From Gammaproteobacteria bacterium RIFCSPHIGHO2_12_FULL_45_12 (GTDB taxonomy: Bacteria > Pseudomonadota > Gammaproteobacteria > DSM-16500): 11,685 nucleotides of DNA. Under the pieces are notes generated by a model. That model was not told the DNA's origin. It saw only the letters and a program-made list of their open reading frames with translations, and did not search any database. The stretch spans positions 3,285 to 14,969 of the forward strand of contig MGYH01000053.1 of the NCBI GenBank assembly GCA_001801665.1, in the 5' to 3' direction. Both the position numbers and the translations under genes were made by a program. Positions 6,539-11,685 of the stretch are shown here, one piece after another; position 1 is the stretch's first letter, and every line of letters begins with the position of its first letter.

Positions 6539-7402
6539 CTAAGGAACAGCACGTCGCACGATGACTGAGGACCGCCCTACCGTCACTCTTTCTCGCCCCG
6601 CCAAATCACATACGGTACGAATACGTTGGTAATGAGCGGCCTTAAGCAGTGCCCGCACTGCCGGACCTTGCGAAAACCCATGCTCCATCAGGAGATAACC
6701 ACCTGATTTTAAATAGTTTTGAGCTTCACTCGCTATCTCCCTGATAGCGTTAAGCCCATCGCTTCCTGATACCAGAGCACCAATCGGCTCAAAAGCAAGC
6801 CCTCTTGCATATTGTTCCCACTCAAGCTCTGAAACATAAGGTGGATTACTGACTATTACATCAAACCCATGACATGGCAACGCAGTACACCAATTGCCCA
6901 AGTAAAAAGAAATACTGTTTATCGCTAATTGTCGTGCGTTTTTTCTGGCAATGCATAGTGCGCTTTCACTGACATCGACAGCACAGACCGCCCAAGCTGG
7001 ACGTTCATGCGCCAAGGCAATGGCGACCGCACCACATCCTGTTCCAAGGTCCGCCAGTTTGACGACCGGATGAGGGTCTGGAAAGATGGCCAGCACTTGC
7101 TCGACCAGCACCTCCGTTTCAGGCCGTGGAATCAGGGTGTCAGGTGTCACCTGAAAAGGCAGTGACCAAAATTCTTTTACCCCCTGCAAATAAGCCATGG
7201 GCTCGCCCAAGCTGCGCCGCCTGACCCATTCCTCAAAATCGCTAATCTCTTCCCGTGTTAAATTCTTTTCAGGCCACGCACGCAAATAACTTCGCGACTG
7301 ATTGAGCACCATGGCCAGCAACCTTTCCGCCTCCCCTCTGGCTTCTGCTGTCACGGGCATTAACTTTAGCATCGCGCCATCAAGCACCTGCTGAATGGTC
7401 AT
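6539..7402 (-). CDS. prmC: Peptide chain release factor N5-glutamine methyltransferase PrmC (HemK)
   Basis: PrmC methylates the glutamine of the GGQ motif of release factors using S-adenosylmethionine, which speeds termination. The protein has an N-terminal helical domain, the stretch FWSLPFQVTPDTLIPRPETE (78-97), the SAM motif D118-L-G-T-G-C-G and the catalytic N186-P-P-Y189. I chose the ATG at 7402 (287 residues; E. coli 277). It lies 4 nt after the prfA stop, behind an AGGTGAG with about 7-nt spacing, and gives the usual N-terminus. The open frame continues to a GTG at 7414, which would overlap prfA by 8 nt but lacks a ribosome site. It follows its own substrate gene prfA in the classic hemA-prfA-prmC order. 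A short basic C-terminal extension is the only small oddity. Confidence 0.95.
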   Translation of the reverse strand: MTIQQVLDGAMLKLMPVTAEARGEAERLLAMVLNQSRSYLRAWPEKNLTREEISDFEEWVRRRSLGEPMAYLQGVKEFWSLPFQVTPDTLIPRPETEVLVEQVLAIFPDPHPVVKLADLGTGCGAVAIALAHERPAWAVCAVDVSESALCIARKNARQLAINSISFYLGNWCTALPCHGFDVIVSNPPYVSELEWEQYARGLAFEPIGALVSGSDGLNAIREIASEAQNYLKSGGYLLMEHGFSQGPAVRALLKAAHYQRIRTVCDLAGRERVTVGRSSVIVRRAVP

Positions 7403-7406
7403 CTGC

Positions 7407-8489
7407 CTACTCACCTAAAGAGGCAATCAAATCAGCATGATATTCCTGATTCAACGCATCAATCACAGGCGTCAAATCCCCTTCCATAATGGCCGTTAAC
7501 TGGTACAGTGTCAGATTAATGCGATGATCCGTTAAACGACCTTGTGGAAAATTGTAGGTGCGAATACGCTCGGAACGATCGCCCGTCCCCACTAGGCTGC
7601 GCCTGGTATCTGCTTGCTGCTGATGTTGCTTGTCGCGTTCTGCCGCAAGGATTTTGGCTTTCAGTAATGACATGGCACGGGCGCGATTCTTGTGTTGTGA
7701 ACGCTCATCCTGGCATTCAACGACCGTGCCCGTCGGCAAGTGGATAATACGAATGGCAGAATCTGTTTTCTGTACATGCTGACCACCCGCACCGGAGGCG
7801 CGAAACGTATCAATTCGCAAATCACCTGGATTAATTTCAATTGCCTCAATCTCATCCAGTTCTGGCAAAATGGCCACCGTACACGTTGAGGTATGCACCC
7901 GACCTTGTGCTTCCGTTTCAGGTACCCGCTGCACGCGGTGCACGCCTGATTCAAACTTAAAACGCGAGTAAGCACCCTGCCCAATCACCCGCGTGATAAT
8001 TTCCTTATAGCCACCATGCTCCCCAGGACTTTCACTGACAATTTCAACCTTCCAGCGCGCAGCTTCCGCATAACGAATATACATGCGTGACAAATCTCCT
8101 GCAAAAATAGCCGCCTCATCACCCCCTGTGCCCGCCCGAATTTCAAGAAAGATATTATTGTCGTCATGTGGATCCTTAGGCAGCAGAATAAGCAGCAAGG
8201 CCTCTTCAAGTGCGGCCATCTGCACACTGACCTGCTTTGCCTCCTCTCTGGCCAATTGCTGCAACTCGGGGTCGTCCTCTTCCAGCAACGCGGTTGCCTC
8301 TTCCAGCAACGCTGCCTGCGCCTGATAACGCGCGTATTGTTGTACCACCGGTTCAAGCTGCGAATATTCTTTTGACAAGTCACGATAACGATTCAAGTCA
8401 TTCGTCACCTCCACATCAGACAAGATTGTCTTTAGTGCTTCATAACGATCTGTCATCGCTTGCAGTTTTGCGTGAATGGATGGCTTCAT
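7407..8489 (-). CDS. prfA: Peptide chain release factor 1 (RF1)
   Basis: RF1 reads UAA and UAG in the ribosomal A site and triggers peptide release. At 360 residues it has standard length. The catalytic loop G235-G-Q237 lies in SGAGGQHVQKTDSAIR, and its Gln is the target of PrmC. The stop-codon reading motif is the P-x-T tripeptide at P190-E-T192 within RVPETEAQGRVHTST, which marks RF1 rather than RF2. IRAGTGGDEAAIFAGDL (117-133) is the conserved domain-2 start. Its ATG overlaps the hemA stop in an ATGA (8486-8489), so translation is probably coupled to hemA. prmC follows at 4 nt. No frameshift site like that of prfB is present. Confidence 0.98.
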   Translation of the reverse strand: MKPSIHAKLQAMTDRYEALKTILSDVEVTNDLNRYRDLSKEYSQLEPVVQQYARYQAQAALLEEATALLEEDDPELQQLAREEAKQVSVQMAALEEALLLILLPKDPHDDNNIFLEIRAGTGGDEAAIFAGDLSRMYIRYAEAARWKVEIVSESPGEHGGYKEIITRVIGQGAYSRFKFESGVHRVQRVPETEAQGRVHTSTCTVAILPELDEIEAIEINPGDLRIDTFRASGAGGQHVQKTDSAIRIIHLPTGTVVECQDERSQHKNRARAMSLLKAKILAAERDKQHQQQADTRRSLVGTGDRSERIRTYNFPQGRLTDHRINLTLYQLTAIMEGDLTPVIDALNQEYHADLIASLGE

Positions 8490-9754
8490 AACAATTCAAC
8501 TTCCGGATCAGAAATAGCAAATAATTGTTTCGCGAAGCGCAATAACTCGAAACGTCCTTCCGCACCTGCCTGCCGCAACTGAACACTTGGCGCATGCAAT
8601 AATTTTTGCGTAAACGCATACGCAAACGCATCCAGCACCTCTACCGCATTCGCACCTTGCTGCAATTGCTGTCTTGCCTTCATCAGTTCGACCTGACAAA
8701 TTTCTTCTATCTGACCACGATAAGCACGAATGGTATGCGTCACCTTGTCAAGCGTACCCAGTTCAGCGATGAAGGCCATGCTTTTCACACGAATCATTTC
8801 CCGCGCCTTGACAGCCGCATGCTCACGGCCTTTCAGGTTGTTATCGATGATTGCCTTTAAGTCATCAATGCAGTAGAGCGCCACATGGGGCAACTCCGCG
8901 ACTGCGAGCTCAACATCACGCGGCACGGCAATATCAATCAACATTAACGGTTTATCCCGACGTGCCCGCATGACCTCAGTCATCATGGCCTTATTCACCA
9001 CCGGCACCGCACTGCCTGTCGCTGAAAATACCACATCCGCACGCGTGATTGCCCGGGCCATGTCTTCAAAACCAAACGCATGGCCGCCACCGATTTCAAG
9101 CATGGCCAACGCTTTTTCAAGACTGCGATTCACCAGTGCCACAGGCGTTGCCAAATGCGCTTTAAGGTAGCGTATTAACAATTCGCTGGTATCCCCCGCA
9201 CCAATGAGCACGACATTCGCGGAAGCAAATGCGGGAAGCTGCTGCCTTGCAAAATGCACTGCCGCTGAGGCAACTGACACCGGACAAGCACCCACCGCAG
9301 ACGTCGTGCGAATTTCCTTTGCCACGGAAAATACTTGCTGAAACAGGCGATGAAAGACTGATGCGACCGCACCCGCGGTGCAGCTTTCTGAATAAGCTTC
9401 TTTCATTTGCCCTAAAACTTGCGACTCGCCTAACACCATGGAGTCAAGACCACAAGCCACTTGCATGATGTGCGCGACCGCCGCCTCATCCTGATGCACA
9501 TAGAGCAGGGTGTCTAGTTGCGGGCGAGGCAACGTCGTCTGCGCGCAAAACCAGTCCACCACCCGACCAACCTCTTTTGCTTCACAATAAAGTTCAGAAC
9601 GATTGCAAGTAGAGAGCAACACAGCTTCGCTCGCCAACTCGCGAGCCAGCAAATCCTGCAAATAAAGTGATACTTTATCGATCGGGAAGTAAATTTTTTC
9701 CCGCATTCCAATGGATGCCGTCTTGTGATTGATACCAAGTATAAAAATTGACAT
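8486..9754 (-). CDS. hemA: Glutamyl-tRNA reductase HemA
   Basis: This enzyme reduces Glu-tRNA(Glu) with NADPH to glutamate-1-semialdehyde, the first step of C5-pathway tetrapyrrole synthesis. The 422-residue product starts with the expected GINHKTA (7-13). It has the catalytic cysteine C50 in LLSTCNRSELYC, the signature GLDSMVLGESQVLGQMK, a Rossmann-type NADPH site (VVLIGAGDTSELLIRYL) and a C-terminal helical dimerisation region. The ATG at 9754 gives the family N-terminus, yet I see no Shine-Dalgarno sequence before it (upstream is AACCAAAAAATA), so translation may be weak or controlled. It is first in hemA-prfA-prmC and diverges from lolB across 75 bp. The presence of hemA means haem precursors are made by the C5 route, if the rest of the pathway is present. 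Confidence 0.97.
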   Translation of the reverse strand: MSIFILGINHKTASIGMREKIYFPIDKVSLYLQDLLARELASEAVLLSTCNRSELYCEAKEVGRVVDWFCAQTTLPRPQLDTLLYVHQDEAAVAHIMQVACGLDSMVLGESQVLGQMKEAYSESCTAGAVASVFHRLFQQVFSVAKEIRTTSAVGACPVSVASAAVHFARQQLPAFASANVVLIGAGDTSELLIRYLKAHLATPVALVNRSLEKALAMLEIGGGHAFGFEDMARAITRADVVFSATGSAVPVVNKAMMTEVMRARRDKPLMLIDIAVPRDVELAVAELPHVALYCIDDLKAIIDNNLKGREHAAVKAREMIRVKSMAFIAELGTLDKVTHTIRAYRGQIEEICQVELMKARQQLQQGANAVEVLDAFAYAFTQKLLHAPSVQLRQAGAEGRFELLRFAKQLFAISDPEVELL

Positions 9755-9764
9755 TATTTTTTGG

Positions 9765-9793
9765 TTGCCAAGTTGTTATTTTGGGCATAGTTT
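9765..9793 (+). promoter_or_regulatory. Possible lolB promoter
   Basis: TTGCCA (9765-9770) matches five of six -35 positions. TAGTTT (9788-9793), 17 nt on, matches three of six -10 positions. The -10 falls inside the nested dyad, so a protein bound there would block it. Confidence 0.35.
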
Positions 9794-9808
9794 AAACTTA
9801 AACCCAAA
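9780..9808. promoter_or_regulatory. Nested dyad between hemA and lolB, possible operator
   Basis: TTTGGG (9780-9785) and CCCAAA (9803-9808) are inverted copies. Centred within half a base of the same axis is the perfect palindrome AGTTTAAACT (9789-9798). The site lies in the 75-bp divergent gap and overlaps the candidate promoters of both genes, a typical place for a shared regulator. I recognise no specific regulator box. Confidence 0.35.
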
Positions 9809-9829
9809 TGAAAAACAAAGGATATCATT

Positions 9830-10432
9830 GTGTTGCGTATTATGCACAAAATCACTGGAATTAGTTTAGTTTTTTTTCTGCTAAACGCTTGCTCCACCAT
9901 GGCGCCCCTCTCAACACCCACTCAACAATCCTCTGCAGAACGTCAACAATCCCTCAATTCGCTAACGCATTGGCACATCAAAGGTAAAATTGGCGTACAA
10001 ACCAGCGATGACGCTGGCAGCGCGACCCTTGACTGGCAACAAAACCATCAACAGTTCACCTTGTCACTCATGGGCCCGCTTGGCACAAATGCTATCACCT
10101 TAAAGGGGCAGCGAGGACAAGTCATCCTGACCACCGCGGATGGCAAACAAGTCCGCGCACAAAGTGCGGAAGCACTGTTACAGGAACAATGGGGCTTTCA
10201 ACTACCCGTCTCCTACATTCTGTTCTGGATACGCGGCTTACCCGCGCCCGGCACTCACTCAGCGATAACACTTGATGACCATCAGCGTCTTCGCTCGCTC
10301 ACCCAGCAAGGCTGGAACGTGCGATTTCTAAGCTACACGAATGCCGCCAACCGAGAGTTACCCCGTCAAATAGCGATTACCTCGCCCCGATTGAAAGCCA
10401 AAATCATTATTTATACTTGGAAGATTGATTAA
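9830..10432 (+). CDS. lolB: Outer-membrane lipoprotein receptor LolB
   Basis: LolB accepts lipoproteins from the periplasmic carrier LolA and inserts them into the inner leaflet of the outer membrane. The protein is 200 residues (E. coli 207), with a short signal peptide and lipobox L18-N-A-C21. The body matches the LolB pattern: W-H-I-K-G-K-I-G near the start, a TLDWQQ...FTLSLMGPLGT stretch, and LPVSYILFWIRGLPAPG before the C-terminal half. I chose the GTG at 9830 because AAAGGA (9817-9822) lies 7 nt before it; an ATG four codons later is the alternative. It diverges from hemA as in many gammaproteobacteria. The usual next gene, ispE, is not found; tRNA-Gln follows instead. The neighbouring IcmN lipoprotein would depend on this receptor for outer-membrane insertion. 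Confidence 0.93.
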   Translation: MLRIMHKITGISLVFFLLNACSTMAPLSTPTQQSSAERQQSLNSLTHWHIKGKIGVQTSDDAGSATLDWQQNHQQFTLSLMGPLGTNAITLKGQRGQVILTTADGKQVRAQSAEALLQEQWGFQLPVSYILFWIRGLPAPGTHSAITLDDHQRLRSLTQQGWNVRFLSYTNAANRELPRQIAITSPRLKAKIIIYTWKID

Positions 10433-10436
10433 CCCA

Positions 10437-10465
10437 TTGACACCCATGCCCTCACTCAGCAAAAT
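10437..10465 (+). promoter_or_regulatory. Likely promoter for tRNA-Gln (and perhaps prs)
   Basis: A perfect -35, TTGACA (10437-10442), is followed 17 nt later by CAAAAT (10460-10465), with four of six -10 matches. It starts five bases past the lolB stop and places transcription start about 20 nt before the tRNA. prs lies 54 nt after the tRNA with no visible terminator between, so it may share this start. Confidence 0.6.
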
Positions 10466-10490
10466 AGCGCTTCACAAAAGAGGTAACTGT

Positions 10491-10565
10491 TGGGGTGTAG
10501 CCAAGCGGTAAGGCACCGGGTTTTGATCTCGGCATTCCTAGGTTCGATCCCTAGCACCCCAGCCA
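10491..10565 (+). tRNA. tRNA-Gln (anticodon UUG)
   Basis: All cloverleaf parts are present. The acceptor stem TGGGGTG/CACCCCA has seven pairs. The D stem is GCC/GGC. The anticodon stem CCGGG/CTCGG (one G-T) carries the loop TTTTGAT with anticodon TTG, reading CAA. The T arm is CTAGG-TTCGATC-CCTAG, and the discriminator is G. The 3' CCA is encoded (10563-10565). Position just before prs matches the arrangement I recall from Pseudomonas. Confidence 0.98.
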
Positions 10566-10619
10566 AATCATATTTATACTGACAGCTTCGCATTAGACTC
10601 ACACACCAAGGAAAGCACC

Positions 10620-11567
10620 GTGCCAGAAATCATGATCTTTAGCGGCAACACGAGCCAGACACTCGCAAAGCAAGTCGTAGAACACCTCAACCTGCCTTTG
10701 GGCAAAGCACTCGTCGGCTGCTTTAGCGACGGCGAAACCATGGTGGAAATTCAGGACAACGTTCGTGGACGAGACGTGTTTATCATCCAGTCCACTTGCG
10801 CCCCCTCGAATGACAACTTAATGGAACTCATTCTCATGGCAGATGCCCTGCGTCGCGCCTCCGCCACCAAAATCACGGCCGTGGTTCCTTATTTTGGTTA
10901 TGCCCGCCAAGATCGGCGGGTACGCTCCGCACGCGTTCCCATTACGGCCAAAATTGTCGCTGACATGATGGCGGCGGTTGGCATTAGTCGTGTGGTCACG
11001 GTGGATTTGCATGCCGATCAGATTCAGGGTTTCTTTTACATGCCAGTTGACAACTTGTACAGCACCCCCATCATGCTGGAAGACATGCATCAACGCTCCT
11101 TCAAAGACGCCATGATTGTGTCACCTGACGTGGGCGGTGTCATTCGGGCGCGCGCCATTGCCAAACGCATTGCGGGTTCGGATCTCGCCATCATTGACAA
11201 ACGCCGTCCGCGGCAAAATGAAGCGCAAGTCATGCACATTATTGGCGATGTCACCGACCGTGACTGCATCATTGTCGATGACATTGCAGACACCGCGAGC
11301 ACCCTGTGCCGCGCAGTTGAAGCGCTGAAAGAGCACGGTGCCTCCAAGGTAACCGCCTATATCACCCACCCTGTGTTTTCAGGCAACGCCATTGCCAACA
11401 TCAACGGCTCCCTGCTGGATGAAATTGTGGTCACTGACACCATTCCACTCTCCGAAGACGCGCAAAAGTGTCCGCGCATACGCTGTTTAAGTCTTAGCCA
11501 CATGATTGCTGAGGCCATCCGGCGCATTAGTGGTGCCGGCTCATTGAGCCGCATGTTTCTTGATTAA
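10620..11567 (+). CDS. prs: Ribose-phosphate pyrophosphokinase (PRPP synthetase)
   Basis: Prs transfers diphosphate from ATP to ribose-5-phosphate, making PRPP for nucleotide, histidine, tryptophan and NAD synthesis. The 315 residues equal the E. coli length. Landmarks: FSDGET (35-40), YFGYARQDRRVRSARVPITA (91-110), the metal/ATP site V128-D-L-H131-A-D, DKRRPR (193-198) around Lys194, and the PRPP loop D220-D-I-A-D224-T-A-S-T228. The loop has Ala-Ser where E. coli has Gly-Gly and, as I recall, Pseudomonas has Ala-Gly. The GTG start at 10620 follows AAGGAAA with good spacing and gives the expected MPEIMIFSGN. It lies 54 nt after tRNA-Gln and is followed by a hairpin terminator. Confidence 0.97.
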   Translation: MPEIMIFSGNTSQTLAKQVVEHLNLPLGKALVGCFSDGETMVEIQDNVRGRDVFIIQSTCAPSNDNLMELILMADALRRASATKITAVVPYFGYARQDRRVRSARVPITAKIVADMMAAVGISRVVTVDLHADQIQGFFYMPVDNLYSTPIMLEDMHQRSFKDAMIVSPDVGGVIRARAIAKRIAGSDLAIIDKRRPRQNEAQVMHIIGDVTDRDCIIVDDIADTASTLCRAVEALKEHGASKVTAYITHPVFSGNAIANINGSLLDEIVVTDTIPLSEDAQKCPRIRCLSLSHMIAEAIRRISGAGSLSRMFLD

Positions 11568-11610
11568 ATGGCATGTCATCCCGTTTACCCTAAGTAACCG
11601 TCATCCGTTC

Positions 11611-11654
11611 ATGCCGAGGAGGGTGCGGAGCACCCGTCTCGAGGCATTTTCTTC
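11611..11654 (+). terminator. Hairpin terminator after prs
   Basis: The stem pairs ATGCCGAG (11611-11618) with CTC and GGCAT (11638-11640, 11643-11647), then GGGTGC (11621-11626) with GCACCC (11630-11635) around a 3-base loop. It has a 2x2 internal loop and a two-base bulge. TTTTCTTC follows at once on the plus strand. It begins about 43 nt past the prs stop. The imperfect stem resembles a dispersed repeat used as a terminator. Confidence 0.65.
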
Positions 11655-11672
11655 AGCATGAATTTCGGACCA

Positions 11673-11685
11673 TGTAGGGTGGATT
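11673..11685. repeat. Partial second copy of the GTAGGGTGGATT repeat, cut by the window end
   Basis: TGTAGGGTGGATT is identical to the first 13 bases of the palindrome at 5791. It lies in the gap after prs and runs off the window, so its full extent is unknown. The identity in two intergenic places supports a dispersed repeat family. Confidence 0.7.

Noticed and set aside
7917..7925. P-E-T instead of P-A-T/P-V-T in the RF1 stop-codon reading motif
   Set aside because: The middle residue of the P-x-T motif varies among RF1 proteins, so I do not treat this as unusual.

Overview
The window looks like a chromosomal segment of an intracellular or host-associated gammaproteobacterium of the order Legionellales. 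It carries part of a Dot/Icm (type IVB) secretion locus next to a typical gammaproteobacterial housekeeping block. Two full or near-full DotI/IcmL-type proteins plus a DotJ-type one lie in tandem. As I recall, Coxiella burnetii also has two icmL genes, so a Coxiellaceae-like relative is my best guess; this is inference, not proof.

Left part (1-5698, all minus strand, transcribed right to left). The order is icmP/dotM, icmO/dotL, icmN/dotK, icmM/dotJ, icmL/dotI and a second icmL-like gene cut by the window start. Gaps between genes are 3-12 nt, so this is one tight operon. IcmO and IcmP form the core of the coupling complex that receives effectors. IcmN is an outer-membrane lipoprotein with an OmpA-like fold. 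The three small IcmL/IcmM proteins are VirB8-like inner-membrane parts.

Middle (5699-5957). This 259-bp gap separates dksA from the icm operon and is packed with symmetry. It has an outer 18-bp imperfect inverted repeat, an 83-bp double palindrome inside it, and a GC-rich hairpin that may terminate dksA. The first 13 bases of the palindrome reappear at the right edge of the window (11673-11685), so it is a dispersed repeat.

Right part. On the minus strand, hemA-prfA-prmC form an overlapping or near-overlapping set, followed by dksA with a very strong ribosome binding site. On the plus strand, diverging from hemA, lie lolB, tRNA-Gln(UUG) and prs. This matches the conserved hemA-prfA-prmC / lolB-ispE-prs neighbourhood, except that ispE is absent between lolB and the tRNA. 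The hemA/lolB divergent gap holds a nested dyad that could be an operator. prs is followed by a hairpin terminator and then the repeat copy.

No new multi-gene system is evident. The points most worth a second look are the repeat-rich junction where the icm operon meets housekeeping DNA, the triple IcmL/IcmM array, the glycine-zipper IcmN with altered peptidoglycan-contact residues, and the missing ispE.
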